Counted from the first letter of the stretch, positions 1 through 8,801 are shown. The stretch: 64,000 nucleotides of DNA from JAWXBA01 sp048499805 (GCA_048499805.1 JASNZF010000005.1:124001-188000), one strand, 5' to 3'. A program made the numbers and translations. Notes: generated from the letters alone by a model not told the origin.

Positions 1-1
1 G

Positions 2-160
2 CTCCGCGAAGTCGAGCGCCGCCCGACCCTCGAGAGCTGGGCGCTCCTCGCGGAGGTCCACCAGGCCCGGGGCGAGGTGGCATCGGCGGGCGCAGCCAGC
101 CGAGCGATCGACTCGATCCGTGCCACGATCAGGGTGGCGGCCGGCGCGCCAGCCAGCTGA
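2..160 (+). CDS. C-terminal end of an unidentified protein (partial)
   Basis: The reading frame is open from base 2 and closes with TGA at 158-160, giving about 52 residues of an Ala/Arg-rich, helical-looking C-terminus. The motif WALLAEVHQARGE, followed by a second helix, is reminiscent of a tetratricopeptide-like repeat. That is only a resemblance, because the rest of the gene lies outside the window. Strong GC at third codon positions supports real coding. Confidence 0.45.
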   Translation, partial: LREVERRPTLESWALLAEVHQARGEVASAGAASRAIDSIRATIRVAAGAPAS

Positions 161-369
161 GCCGAGTCCCCGCTTCCAGGAGGCCGGTGCCCTCCCGGGT
201 GCCGGCCTTCGCGTTGGGAGGATCCGAGCCATCCGTGGCACTGGGAGTGGCGTACTTGTGGCATGGATACTCGCGCTGGACTCCCCAGGGCTTCAGGGGT
301 AGAATCACGGTGACCGCCCTTGCCGTCTGGACCCCCGCACTCCGCTGGAGTCAACGATTTCACAGTCGC

Positions 370-975
370 ATGGCTGAGCCCGTGCCCGCCGAGCGGCCGG
401 CCGACGATGCCACCCTCGTGCTGCACATGGCACGGGGCGAGGATGCGGCGTTGGGTGCGCTGTACGACCGCTGGGCCAGCCTGGTCCTGGCTACCGCGAT
501 GCGGGTGACCCGGGACCAGACCGACGCGGAGGAGATTGTCGTGGAAGCGTTCGCGCAGGCCTGGCGGTCCGCCGACCGGTTCGACGCCGCCCGGGGCTCG
601 GTCCCGGCGTGGCTCTCCACGATCGCGCGCAGCCGTGCCCTCGACCTCGTCCGGGCCCGGGGCCGCCGCACCCGGCTCGAAGAGACTTCGGCCACCGGGG
701 TCGGCTATCCGAGCACGGTCGGCGACACCCCCTCCTCGCCGGACGCGGGGCTCATCTCGAGCGAACGCTCCCAGGCCGTGACCGCCGCGCTCACCGCACT
801 GCCCCCGCCCCAGCGCGAAGCGATCGAGCTGGCGTATTTCGGCGGCCTGAGCCAGTCCGAGATTGCCACCCGGCTCGGCGAACCGCTTGGCACCATCAAG
901 ACGCGGGTCCGCCTGGGCATGTCGCGGCTGCGCGAGGCGCTGCGTCCCTACTACCGCGGGGAGCCGGCCCGATGA
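370..975 (+). CDS. ECF-type RNA polymerase sigma factor (SigK-like)
   Basis: This 201-residue protein has the two parts of a group 4 sigma factor. Region 2 holds the acidic helix DQTDAEEIVVEAFAQAW and a WLSTIARSRALD core-binding/-10 segment. Region 4 holds LPPPQREAIELAYFGGLSQSEIA followed by the helix-turn-helix GEPLGTIKTRVRLGMSRLR. The frame is open further upstream, but ATG 370 is the first methionine directly before the conserved fold. The stop overlaps the next start as ATGA, so it is translationally coupled to its predicted anti-sigma factor. This pairing is typical of SigK/RskA stress systems; the signal sensed cannot be read from the sequence. Confidence 0.9.
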   Translation: MAEPVPAERPADDATLVLHMARGEDAALGALYDRWASLVLATAMRVTRDQTDAEEIVVEAFAQAWRSADRFDAARGSVPAWLSTIARSRALDLVRARGRRTRLEETSATGVGYPSTVGDTPSSPDAGLISSERSQAVTAALTALPPPQREAIELAYFGGLSQSEIATRLGEPLGTIKTRVRLGMSRLREALRPYYRGEPAR

Positions 976-1769
976 ACGCTCCTGATCGCGCCGAGCTTCG
1001 CGAACTGGCCGCGGCCTACGCGCTGGGCGCCCTTGATGCGGCCGAGTCTACCGCCTTCGAGGCCGCCATGGCAGCCGACCCGGCCCTGGCCCGGGAGGTG
1101 GCAGAGTACCGCGAGGTCCAGGCGCTGATGGCGGAGGCAGGTGGCGCACCGGCACTGCCGGCGGCGCTGAAGGATCGGGTCATGGCACGAGTTTCCGCCG
1201 GTAAGGCCGCGACCCTCCCCACCCCGGGGGCCGTGCGGGTCCGCACCGCCACGCCGCCCTGGGCCTGGCTGGCGGTGGCGGCCGCACTCGTGGCGGTGGT
1301 GGCGGCCGGAATCCAGTGGCGACAGGCCGGCCAGCTCCGCTCGGAACTCGACATGAACCGCCTGGACCTGGCCCGGGTCCAGGCGATCCTGGCCGAGCGC
1401 GACGCCACCCTGGCCACCCTGCTCGATGCCGAGCGTGAACTGACCGTGGTGCAACTGGTGGCCGCCGGCCCCGAGGCACCCGGCATGCAGTTGTTCTGGA
1501 ACCGGCGGACCAACACCGCGGTGCTGCATGCCTTTCGCCTGCCGCCCGCTCCGGCGGGCCAGGTGTACCAGCTGTGGCTGATCCGGGATGGGGTACCGGT
1601 GCCAAGCCAGCTCTTCAATCCCGGTGCCGACGGCAGCGTCGTACTGGCCGGCGTGAGCCTCCCGCCGGGCGACGGGGTCAGCGCCGCGGCGGTGACGCTC
1701 GAGCCCGCCGGCGGTTCGCCCCAGCCCACCTCGGCGATTCTGCTGGTGGGAGCGTTGCCGACATCGTGA
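972..1769 (+). CDS. RskA-family anti-sigma factor, membrane-anchored
   Basis: The 265-residue protein starts with an Ala/Glu-rich cytoplasmic domain (ELAAAYALGALDAAE, the zinc-less anti-sigma domain pattern of RskA). One transmembrane helix follows at about residues 95-115 (WLAVAAALVAVVAAGI), then a short coiled coil and a periplasmic RskA C-terminal domain with GQVYQLWLI and the closing PTSAILLVGAL. By family it holds the preceding sigma factor inactive at the inner membrane until regulated proteolysis. The start overlaps the sigma stop (ATGA) and its stop overlaps the next start (GTGA), so three genes form one unit. Confidence 0.9.
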   Translation: MNAPDRAELRELAAAYALGALDAAESTAFEAAMAADPALAREVAEYREVQALMAEAGGAPALPAALKDRVMARVSAGKAATLPTPGAVRVRTATPPWAWLAVAAALVAVVAAGIQWRQAGQLRSELDMNRLDLARVQAILAERDATLATLLDAERELTVVQLVAAGPEAPGMQLFWNRRTNTAVLHAFRLPPAPAGQVYQLWLIRDGVPVPSQLFNPGADGSVVLAGVSLPPGDGVSAAAVTLEPAGGSPQPTSAILLVGALPTS

Positions 1770-2356
1770 GGCGGATCGTCGGCCTCCTGCTGCTGGGGTG
1801 CGTGGCCGGCGGATCGGCGGAGGCCCAGAGCCGGGCCTTCGTCCTGCGGGAGCGTGCCGAATACGAGGCATGGCTGCGCCAGGCACCGGAGAGCCCCCTG
1901 GCCCTGGACCTCCGCCAGACCGAGTTGCTCTCCTGGTACCCCTACGATGGCGGCCCCGTCTTCCTCTCGGCGATCCAGCCCGATCGCACGGGCGCGGTCT
2001 ACCAGGTGGTCTCAGATGAGGGCAAGCTGATGGACGTGACGACCGCGGGGACGATGACGGTCGCGATCGGGGGCGTGCTCAGTCGGCTCATTGTCTGGCG
2101 CCTGCCGGCGCCGCCGGGCGGGGTGGTCGAGTACGAGGTCCACTTCACCGACTCGACCAACGTCGAGGAGACCCACCCCGCCGGCCGGTTCGTCACCCTC
2201 ACCGAGCTGCCTGAGGGCCGCTTCCTGATCGATTTCAATCGGGCCCGAAGCCCGTTCTGCGCGTACGACGCCGCCCGGCCCTGCCCCCCCCGTGCCCAGG
2301 CCAGTGCGATCGCCGCCGCGGTACGCGCCGGGGAGCGGGCGGCGCTCTACCGCTAG
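1766..2356 (+). CDS. Secreted DUF1684-like protein
   Basis: GTG 1766 overlaps the anti-sigma stop and gives a 196-residue protein with a signal peptide (RRIVGLLLLGCVAGGSAEAQ). The C-terminus contains FLIDFNRARSPFCAYDAARPC followed by VRAGERA. This closely follows the DUF1684 signature, in which a DFNRAYNPxCAY stretch is followed by a CP-containing loop and an AG-E helix. No enzymatic role is established for the family. Position suggests a cell-envelope output or sensor of the sigma/anti-sigma pair. The usual NRLP loop after the second Cys is replaced by a shorter segment, so the protein is divergent. Confidence 0.6.
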   Translation: MRRIVGLLLLGCVAGGSAEAQSRAFVLRERAEYEAWLRQAPESPLALDLRQTELLSWYPYDGGPVFLSAIQPDRTGAVYQVVSDEGKLMDVTTAGTMTVAIGGVLSRLIVWRLPAPPGGVVEYEVHFTDSTNVEETHPAGRFVTLTELPEGRFLIDFNRARSPFCAYDAARPCPPRAQASAIAAAVRAGERAALYR

Positions 2357-2483
2357 GTCAAGTCGACCGGAACCGGCCCGCCCTCGGCGGTGCCCGCAAG
2401 TGCTTTCGCGAGGCCGAGTTAACCTCGGCGCGGCCGGAGACCGCCCTCACCGCCCCCGCCTTTCCCCCACCCCCTGATCCGGC

Positions 2484-2489
2484 TAGATT
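2484..2489 (+). promoter_or_regulatory. Candidate -10 element for the lipA-pdh operon
   Basis: TAGATT stands out in a GC-rich spacer 52 nt before the lipA start. No convincing -35 hexamer lies 16-18 nt upstream. The spacer 2357-2541 otherwise holds a small hairpin (GCCGAG-TTAAC-CTCGGC, about 2422-2439) and no gene. Confidence 0.35.
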
Positions 2490-2541
2490 TCCGGGTTCTG
2501 ATCGCCCCGGAGCAGGTTGCCCAGATCCAAGGAGAGGATGC

Positions 2542-3498
2542 GTGGCCGCAGCACCCGCCCAACCCCTGGTCCAACTCACCCGCGCCCCGTCCCCGGCCGA
2601 TGCACCGCCGGTGTCGCTGCTGAGCGGGCAGCCGCGCAAGCCCTCCTGGCTCAAGGTCCAGGCCCCTGGGGGTGCGAACTACTTGAAGATCAAGCAGCTG
2701 ATGCGCGAGCTCGACCTCCACACCGTCTGTGAGGAGGCGCGCTGCCCCAACATGGGCGAGTGCTGGGAGCACAAGGCCGCGACCTTCATGATCCTGGGCG
2801 ATGTCTGCACCCGGAACTGTGCCTACTGCGCCGTGTCGCACGGGACCCCGAAGGCCTTTGACCCGCTGGAGCCGGTGCGCCTGGCCGAAGCCGTGGCGAC
2901 GATGGGGCTGGAGCATGTGGTCATCACCTCGGTGGATCGGGACGACCTCGAGAATGGCGGCGCCGAGGGTTTCGCCGGCTGCATCACCGAGATCAAGCGC
3001 CGGCTGCCGGCCACCTCGGTCGAGGTGCTGATCCCGGACTTCAAGGGGTCGGAGCGGGCCCTGCGGATCGTGCTCGAGGCCGGGCCGGACATCCTCAACC
3101 ACAACCTCGAGACGGTGGAGCGGCTGTACCGCACCGTCCGCCCGGGTGGGCGGTACGACCGGGCCCTCGCCCTGCTGGCGAACGCCCGCGCCATCACCCC
3201 GGAGGGCCTGACCAAGTCGGGCATCATCCTCGGGATGGGTGAGGAGTGGGACGAGGTCACCGTCGCCATGCGGGACCTGCGCCGCAGCGACGTGAACATC
3301 CTCACCCTGGGCCAGTACCTCCGCCCCTCGGCCAGCCACCTGCCGGTGGCGCGCTACTATACCCCGGCGGAGTTTGCCGAACTTGCCGCGATCGGCCGGG
3401 AGATGGGCTTTGACCATGTGCAGGCCAGCCCGTTGACCCGTTCGTCCTATCATGCCTGGGAGCAGGTGGACCAGGCCAAAGCCACGAGGAGTGCATGA
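2542..3498 (+). CDS. lipA: Lipoyl synthase
   Basis: This is a radical-SAM enzyme that inserts two sulfurs into protein-bound octanoyl groups to make lipoyl cofactors for the dehydrogenase encoded next door. The 318 residues include the auxiliary cluster cysteines C63, C68 and C74 (CEEARCPNMGEC) and the radical-SAM CxxxCxxC (C89, C93, C96; CTRNCAYC). They also include the C-terminal RSSYHA Ser used by the auxiliary cluster. The start is GTG 2542 with a GGAGAGG ribosome-binding site just upstream. The stop overlaps pdhA as ATGA. Confidence 0.97.
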   Translation: MAAAPAQPLVQLTRAPSPADAPPVSLLSGQPRKPSWLKVQAPGGANYLKIKQLMRELDLHTVCEEARCPNMGECWEHKAATFMILGDVCTRNCAYCAVSHGTPKAFDPLEPVRLAEAVATMGLEHVVITSVDRDDLENGGAEGFAGCITEIKRRLPATSVEVLIPDFKGSERALRIVLEAGPDILNHNLETVERLYRTVRPGGRYDRALALLANARAITPEGLTKSGIILGMGEEWDEVTVAMRDLRRSDVNILTLGQYLRPSASHLPVARYYTPAEFAELAAIGREMGFDHVQASPLTRSSYHAWEQVDQAKATRSA

Positions 3499-4508
3499 CC
3501 GCAACCCCCGCGATGCGGGCCCCCACCCCGGTCTCCCCGGAGGAGGCCGCCGAGCACACGGCGTACCTGCGCATGATGCTGCTGATCCGCCACTTCGAGG
3601 AGAAGGCCGGCGAGGCCTACAGCCTGGGCAAGATCGGCGGCTTCTGTCACCTCTACATCGGGCAGGAGGCGGTGGCGGTCGGCACAATTTCGCCGCTGCG
3701 CCCGGATGACTACGTCATCAGCGCGTATCGGGAGCACGGCCAGGCCCTGGCGCGCGGGATGTCCTCGCGGTCGGTGATGGCGGAGCTCTACGGCAAGGCG
3801 GCGGGCTGCTCGAAGGGCAAGGGTGGCTCGATGCACATCTTTGACGCCTCGCTCAACTTCATGGGTGGGCACGGGATCGTGGGGAGCCAGATTCCCCTGG
3901 CCGCCGGGTTTGCCTTCGCGGCCAAGTACCGGGGGCAGGATTCCGTCTCGCTCTGCTTCTTCGGCGAGGCCGCGGCCAACATCGGGGCGTTCCACGAGAC
4001 GCTGAACATCGCCCAGCTCTGGAAGTTGCCCTGCATCTTCGTGATCGAGAACAACGGCTACGGCATGGGCACCGCGCTGCACCGCTCGTCGGCGGGGCGC
4101 TCGCTGGCCGACCGGGGCGCCGCGTATGGGATGGCGAGCCAGGTGGTGGACGGCCAGGATGTGCTGGCGGTGCGCGCCGCGATGGACGTCGCCGTGGCGC
4201 GCGCCCGGACCGAGTCGCTGCCGACCCTGCTGGAGATCCGGACCTACCGGTACGTCGGGCACTCGATGTCCGACGCCGCCCACGGCACCTATCGCTCCAA
4301 GGACGAGGTGGAGGAGTACCGCAAGCGCGACCCGATCCACCTCCTCGCCGAGCGGATGCGGGCCGGGGGCTACCTCGACGACGCCGGCTACGCCGCCCTC
4401 GACGCGGAGGCCCAGGCCGAGGCCGATGACGCCATCGAGTTCGCGGAGAACGCGCCCGACCCGGAACCCGGCGAGCTCTTCACCGACGTGTATGCGGAGA
4501 CCCACTGA
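3495..4508 (+). CDS. pdhA: Pyruvate dehydrogenase E1 component, alpha subunit
   Basis: This is the thiamin-diphosphate subunit that decarboxylates pyruvate (337 residues). Visible landmarks are SAYREHGQALARG, KGKGGSMHIFD, GGHGIVGSQIPLAAG and the phosphorylation-loop-like RYVGHSMSDAAHGTYRS. The ThDP/Mg motif, usually GDG...NN, reads GEA at 157-159 and NN at 186-187, a conservative but notable change. Translation is coupled to lipA by the 4-nt overlap, and pdhB follows after 2 nt. A branched-chain E1 is the main alternative, but the E2 and the lipoate genes next to it favour pyruvate dehydrogenase. Confidence 0.92.
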   Translation: MTATPAMRAPTPVSPEEAAEHTAYLRMMLLIRHFEEKAGEAYSLGKIGGFCHLYIGQEAVAVGTISPLRPDDYVISAYREHGQALARGMSSRSVMAELYGKAAGCSKGKGGSMHIFDASLNFMGGHGIVGSQIPLAAGFAFAAKYRGQDSVSLCFFGEAAANIGAFHETLNIAQLWKLPCIFVIENNGYGMGTALHRSSAGRSLADRGAAYGMASQVVDGQDVLAVRAAMDVAVARARTESLPTLLEIRTYRYVGHSMSDAAHGTYRSKDEVEEYRKRDPIHLLAERMRAGGYLDDAGYAALDAEAQAEADDAIEFAENAPDPEPGELFTDVYAETH

Positions 4509-4510
4509 CC

Positions 4511-5494
4511 ATGGCCGTGATGACCTATCGCGACGCGCTCAACCTGGCCATGCGCGAGGAAATGCAGCGGGATCCGGATGTCTTCCTGATGGGAGAGGAA
4601 GTCGCTGAATACGACGGCGCCTACAAGGTGAGTCGCGGCTTGCTGGCGGAGTTTGGCGCCCGGCGGGTGGTGGACACCCCGATCGCCGAGCTGGGCTTCT
4701 CCGGCATCGGGGTGGGGGCGGCGATGACCGGCCTCCGCCCGATCGTGGAGTTCATGACCTGGAACTTCGCCCTGCTGGCGATCGACCAGGTGGTGAACTC
4801 GGCGGCGAAGCTCCGCTACATGTCGGGCGGGCAGCTGGGCTGTCCCATCGTCTTCCGGGGGCCGGGCGGTGCCGCGCTGCAGCTGGGCGCCCAGCACTCG
4901 CAGTCGTTCGAGAGCTGGTACGCCCACATCCCCGGGCTCAAGGTCGTGATGCCCGCCACCCCCGCGGATGCCAAGGGGCTGCTCAAGAGCGCCATCCGCG
5001 ACGACAACCCGGTGGTGTTCATCGAGGGCGAGATGCTCTACAACACCAAGGGGGAGGTCTCCGAGGATCCCGAGTTCCTCGTCCCGATCGGCCAGGCCGA
5101 CCGCAAGCGCGAGGGGAAGGACGTGACCATCGTCTGCCACGCCAAGACGGTGCCGGTGGCACTCAAGGCCGCGGACCAGCTGGCCAAGGACGGCATCGAG
5201 GCCGACGTGATCGACCTGCGGACGATCGCCCCGCTGGACACGGCGGCCATCCTCGAGTCGGTCGCCCGGACCAACCGGGTGGTCGTGGCCGAGGAGGGCT
5301 GGTCGTTCGCCGGGGTGGGAGCGCAGGTGGTCGACCTGATCCAGCGCGAGGCGTTCGACCTGCTCGACGCGCCGGTGCTGCGGGTGACGGGAGCGGACGT
5401 GCCGATGCCCTACAACAAGCACCTCGAGAAGGCCTCGAAGACCGATCCCGCCAAGGTCGTTGCCGCTGCGCGGCGCGTCCTCTACCTCGATTGA
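4511..5494 (+). CDS. pdhB: Pyruvate dehydrogenase E1 component, beta subunit
   Basis: The 327-residue transketolase-like subunit carries the expected landmarks in order: MGEEVAEYDGAYKVSRGL, DTPIAELGFSGIGVGAAM, FRGPGGAALQLGAQHSQS and a C-terminal transketolase domain with DLRTIAPLD and EEGWSFAGVGAQV. It completes the E1 heterotetramer with PdhA, from which it is separated by two bases. The stop is 7 nt before the pdhC ATG. Confidence 0.95.
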   Translation: MAVMTYRDALNLAMREEMQRDPDVFLMGEEVAEYDGAYKVSRGLLAEFGARRVVDTPIAELGFSGIGVGAAMTGLRPIVEFMTWNFALLAIDQVVNSAAKLRYMSGGQLGCPIVFRGPGGAALQLGAQHSQSFESWYAHIPGLKVVMPATPADAKGLLKSAIRDDNPVVFIEGEMLYNTKGEVSEDPEFLVPIGQADRKREGKDVTIVCHAKTVPVALKAADQLAKDGIEADVIDLRTIAPLDTAAILESVARTNRVVVAEEGWSFAGVGAQVVDLIQREAFDLLDAPVLRVTGADVPMPYNKHLEKASKTDPAKVVAAARRVLYLD

Positions 5495-5501
5495 GGACGC
5501 C

Positions 5502-6758
5502 ATGGCAACCAAGGTCGTGATGGAAGCGCTGTCCCCCACCATGGAAGAAGGCCGCCTGGTGGAGTGGAAGAAGAACGTGGGCGATGCCGTGGCCCAGGGC
5601 GATGTCCTGGCCGAGGTCGAGACCGACAAGGCGGTGATGGAGCTGGTGGCCCGCGCGTCGGGCACCATGCTGGCGCAGGTGGTGCCGGCCGGCGGCACCG
5701 TCCCGGTCTCCGAGGTCGTCGGCTGGATCGGGGAGGCGGGCGAGGAGGTGGGAGGCGAGGCGGCGGAGCCGCAGGGCAGCGGGGCCGCGGACGCCGCGGG
5801 GCCGCGGGACAGCGGGGCAGAGGGGCAGCGAGTCCCCGAACCGGCCAATGTCGCCTCGCCTGCCCCCGCGCAACCCGCGACCGCACCCACGAGCGGCGGG
5901 CGGGTGAAGGCCTCGCCGCTGGCCCGGAAGATCGCAGCCGAGCGCGGGCTCGACCTGCAGGCGCTGGCCGGCAGCGGCCCGGACGGGCGGATCGTCAAGC
6001 GCGACCTGGAGGGCGCGGTGGCGGCGGCGCCGGCCGCCATGGCGGCGCCGGCCGGTATCGGCACCGCGGGGGCGGCCTTCGAGGATGTGCCGCTCTCCCA
6101 GATGCGGAAGACCATCGCCAAGCGACTGGTCCAGAGCATCGGGCCGGTGCCGACCTTCTACCTGACTGCCGAGGTGGACATGGAGCGGGCCTGGGAGGCG
6201 CGGGCCGCGCTCAATGCGGTGGCGGGCGATGCCGGCAAGGTCTCCTTCAACGACATCGTCATCAAGGCGACGGCGGTGGCGCTGGCCCAGCACCCGGCCT
6301 GCAACGCCTGGTGGCAGGAGGGCGCCATCCGGCAGTGGCGCGAAGTCCACATCGGCATGGCGGTGGCGATCCCCGATGGGCTCATCACCCCGATCATTCG
6401 CCACGCCGACCGCAAGTCGCTGCGGCAGATCAGTGCCGATGCCCGCGACCTGGCCAAGCGGGCCCGGGACCGCAAGCTGGCCCCGGAGGAGTACACCGGC
6501 GGGACCTTCTCGATCTCCAACCTCGGGATGTTCGACATCCACGAGTTCACCGCCATCATCAACCCGCCCGAGGCGGGGATCCTGGCGGTGGGGCGGATCG
6601 CCGAGGTGCCGGCGGTCGTCGATGGCGCCCTGGTGCCCCGGCGGCGGATGATGCTGACCATGTCCTGCGACCATCGGGTGATCGACGGTGCCACCGGAGC
6701 CGCGTTCCTCAAGACGCTGAAGCTGCTGCTGGAGAACCCGCTGGCCCTGGTGTGGTAG
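5502..6758 (+). CDS. pdhC: Dihydrolipoamide acetyltransferase (E2) of pyruvate dehydrogenase
   Basis: The core acetyltransferase has 418 residues: one lipoyl domain (attachment Lys43 in VETDKAVMEL), a linker, a peripheral-subunit-binding domain (KASPLARKIAAERGLDL, about residues 135-170) and the catalytic domain ending in SCDHRVIDGATGAAF, whose His is catalytic. ATG 5502 is chosen because the lipoyl fold starts there. The linker at about residues 88-111 is encoded by an in-frame copy of the GGGGCAGC-type repeat found at 28.8 kb. After the stop a purine/pyrimidine repeat separates it from lpdA. Confidence 0.95.
   Translation: MATKVVMEALSPTMEEGRLVEWKKNVGDAVAQGDVLAEVETDKAVMELVARASGTMLAQVVPAGGTVPVSEVVGWIGEAGEEVGGEAAEPQGSGAADAAGPRDSGAEGQRVPEPANVASPAPAQPATAPTSGGRVKASPLARKIAAERGLDLQALAGSGPDGRIVKRDLEGAVAAAPAAMAAPAGIGTAGAAFEDVPLSQMRKTIAKRLVQSIGPVPTFYLTAEVDMERAWEARAALNAVAGDAGKVSFNDIVIKATAVALAQHPACNAWWQEGAIRQWREVHIGMAVAIPDGLITPIIRHADRKSLRQISADARDLAKRARDRKLAPEEYTGGTFSISNLGMFDIHEFTAIINPPEAGILAVGRIAEVPAVVDGALVPRRRMMLTMSCDHRVIDGATGAAFLKTLKLLLENPLALVW
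5763..5833 (+). repeat. In-frame GC-rich octamer-like repeat in the pdhC linker
   Basis: Degenerate units of GCAGCGGGGC and GCGGGGCC type run through the flexible linker between the lipoyl and subunit-binding domains. They match the octamer array at 28801-28896 in sequence style and encode a low-complexity Gly/Ala/Gln segment. Confidence 0.55.
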
Positions 6759-6837
6759 GGAGCGAGCGGGAAGCAGGGGGAAGGGAGAAGTCCTTCCCTC
6801 CCCGCCCTTCTCGCTCCTCGCTTCTCGCTTCTCACTT
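6759..6837 (+). repeat. Purine/pyrimidine inverted heptamer repeat between pdhC and lpdA
   Basis: A purine-rich arm (AGCGAGC, GGGAAGC, GGGGGAA units, 6759-6790) is followed at once by a pyrimidine-rich arm of CTTCTCG-type heptamers (6791-6837). Together they can form a long imperfect hairpin directly after the pdhC stop. It may attenuate transcription, but it has no clear U-tract. Confidence 0.7.
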
Positions 6838-6851
6838 TTTCGGAGTCCCAC

Positions 6852-8246
6852 GTGGCAACCTTTGACGTCATCATCATCGGCGGTGGACCAGCGGGCTACG
6901 TCTCCGCCATCCGCTGCTCCCAGCTGGGCCTGACCACCGCTGTCGTCGAGAAGGACAAGCTCGGCGGGGTCTGCGTCAACATCGGCTGCATCCCGACCAA
7001 GGCGCTGCTCTACAGCGCCCAGATGGCACGGGTGGTGGGCCACGAGGCGAAGGACCTCGGCATTGCCATCGAGAACTTCACCCTGGACTACGGGGTGGCG
7101 ATGAAGCGCTCGCGCCGGGTGGCGGAGCAGAACTCGAAGGGCGCCGAGTTCCTGATGAAGAAGAACAAGGTGACGGTGCTCAAGGGCACCGGCAGCCTCC
7201 TGGCCGGCCGCAAGGTCAAGGTCGGGGACGAGACCCACACCGCGACCAAGGCGGTGGTGATCGCCACCGGGTCCCGCGTGAAGGGCATTCCCCAGATCGG
7301 GCTGGAGATCAACAAGTCCACCGTCATCAGCTCCGACGAGGCGCTCTTTCTGGAGAAGGCTCCTGCTTCGATCGCCGTCGTCGGGGCCGGGGCCGTCGGG
7401 TGTGAATTTGCCGACATCTTCAATGCGTTTGGCAGCAAGGTGACCCTGATCGAGGCACTCCCGCGCATCCTCCCCGTCGAGGACGCCGACTCGAGCGAGG
7501 TCGTCACCAAGAGCTTCAAGAAGCGCGGGATCGACGTCCACGCCGGCGCCAAGGTGACCAAGGCGGAGATCGGGGCCGCTGGGGTCAAGCTCCACCTCGA
7601 GGTCGGCGGCGAGGCCAAGGTGGTCGAGGCCGAGAAGGTCCTCATGGCCGCCGGCCGGGCGGTGAACACCGAGGGGATGGGGTTCAAGGAGGCGGGAGTT
7701 GAGCTGGACCAGCGCGGCTTCGTGAAGGTGACCCTGGCCACTCTCGAAACCACCGCGAAGGGGGTGTACGCCATTGGTGACGTGGCCGGACCGCCGATGC
7801 TCGCCCACAAGGGCAGCCGGGAGGGCGTCGTGGTGGCGGAGATCATCGCCGGGCACCACCACCACCCGATCCGCTACGACAACGTGCCGAGCGTCACCTA
7901 CTGCCATCCGGAGGTGGCCAGCATCGGGATGAGCGAGGACCAGGTCAAGGAGAAGCAGATCGACTACCAGGTCGGCAAGTTCCCGTTCAGCGCCAACGGC
8001 CGGGCCCGGGCGTCCAACGAGACCGAGGGCTTCGTCAAGATCATCCGGGACAAGAAGTTCGGCGAGATCCTCGGGGCACACATCGTCGGCGGCCACGCCT
8101 CCGAGATGATCCACGAACTGGGGCTGGCGCGCGAGAACGAGTACACCGTTGAAGAAATCGATCTCTTCATCCATGCCCACCCCACCCTGTCGGAAGCGAT
8201 CGCCGAGGCGAGCCTCGACAGCATGGGCCGGGTCCTCCATACGTAG
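6852..8246 (+). CDS. lpdA: Dihydrolipoyl dehydrogenase (E3)
   Basis: This FAD/NAD disulfide oxidoreductase reoxidises the E2 lipoyl arm (464 residues). It shows the N-terminal FAD motif IIGGGPAGY, the redox pair in GGVCVNIGCIPTK, the NAD motif GAGAVGCEFA and the C-terminal HAHPTLSEA, whose His-Glu pair serves the active site. The start is GTG 6852, 13-17 nt beyond the repeat. It belongs to the same strand and pathway as pdhABC and probably the same transcript. Confidence 0.96.
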   Translation: MATFDVIIIGGGPAGYVSAIRCSQLGLTTAVVEKDKLGGVCVNIGCIPTKALLYSAQMARVVGHEAKDLGIAIENFTLDYGVAMKRSRRVAEQNSKGAEFLMKKNKVTVLKGTGSLLAGRKVKVGDETHTATKAVVIATGSRVKGIPQIGLEINKSTVISSDEALFLEKAPASIAVVGAGAVGCEFADIFNAFGSKVTLIEALPRILPVEDADSSEVVTKSFKKRGIDVHAGAKVTKAEIGAAGVKLHLEVGGEAKVVEAEKVLMAAGRAVNTEGMGFKEAGVELDQRGFVKVTLATLETTAKGVYAIGDVAGPPMLAHKGSREGVVVAEIIAGHHHHPIRYDNVPSVTYCHPEVASIGMSEDQVKEKQIDYQVGKFPFSANGRARASNETEGFVKIIRDKKFGEILGAHIVGGHASEMIHELGLARENEYTVEEIDLFIHAHPTLSEAIAEASLDSMGRVLHT

Positions 8247-8334
8247 GAGGCAGGAGGCGAGAAGCGAGCAGGGAGAAGCCGGCAGCGTCACGACCGGCTC
8301 CCACCTCTTGCTTCTCGCCTCCCACTTCTGGCTG
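8247..8334 (+). repeat. Purine/pyrimidine inverted repeat after lpdA
   Basis: The left arm contains GGAGGCGAGAAGCGAGCAGG and the right arm CTTGCTTCTCGCCTCCCAC, separated by a CCGGC...GCCGG-containing centre. The arms are largely complementary. The element fills the entire spacer and belongs to the same family as 6759-6837. Confidence 0.7.
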
Positions 8335-8336
8335 CC

Positions 8337-8801
8337 ATGACCACCCCTCCCCCGTCCCCCAACCCCCTCGGCCCCGACGCCCCGACGCGCGACTACGTGC
8401 CGCTGGCGATCGCGGCCATGGCCTTCGCCATCGTCGCCGGCACCGGCATCATCGCGCTGGTGACCTGGACCGTGCGCACCCTGCAAACCGGCCCGGCCGG
8501 TGCCGCCCCACCCTCGATCGGATCGGCCCCCGCCGTGGTCCTGCTGGCGGGCACCATGGGCGCCCTCCTCTTCAGCGCCGCATCGGTCTGGGTCGCGCTG
8601 GCGCCGGTCCGCTCGCCGTACCGCCAGGGGGGGCTGGCCATGGCCACGACCTTCGCCACCCTGCTCGTCTCGGTCGTCTCGACCTTCCTGGCCGACAACT
8701 TCGGCGGCCGGGGCGGGCTGTTGGCCCTCACGATGGTGGCAGTGGTCCTCGCCTGGCGGCTCGGGCAGCGCGTCGGGCGGCTCCGGACCGACCTCGGATG
8801 A
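8337..8801 (+). CDS. Hypothetical four-helix membrane protein
   Basis: The 154-residue protein has a Pro-rich, cytoplasmic-looking N-terminus and about four hydrophobic segments (roughly residues 21-45, 64-88, 98-116 and 126-142) with an Arg-rich C-terminus. I do not recognise a family. Its stop overlaps the lipB start (ATGA), so it is co-translated inside the lipoate/PDH cluster. A role in that pathway is only inferred from position. Confidence 0.65.
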   Translation: MTTPPPSPNPLGPDAPTRDYVPLAIAAMAFAIVAGTGIIALVTWTVRTLQTGPAGAAPPSIGSAPAVVLLAGTMGALLFSAASVWVALAPVRSPYRQGGLAMATTFATLLVSVVSTFLADNFGGRGGLLALTMVAVVLAWRLGQRVGRLRTDLG

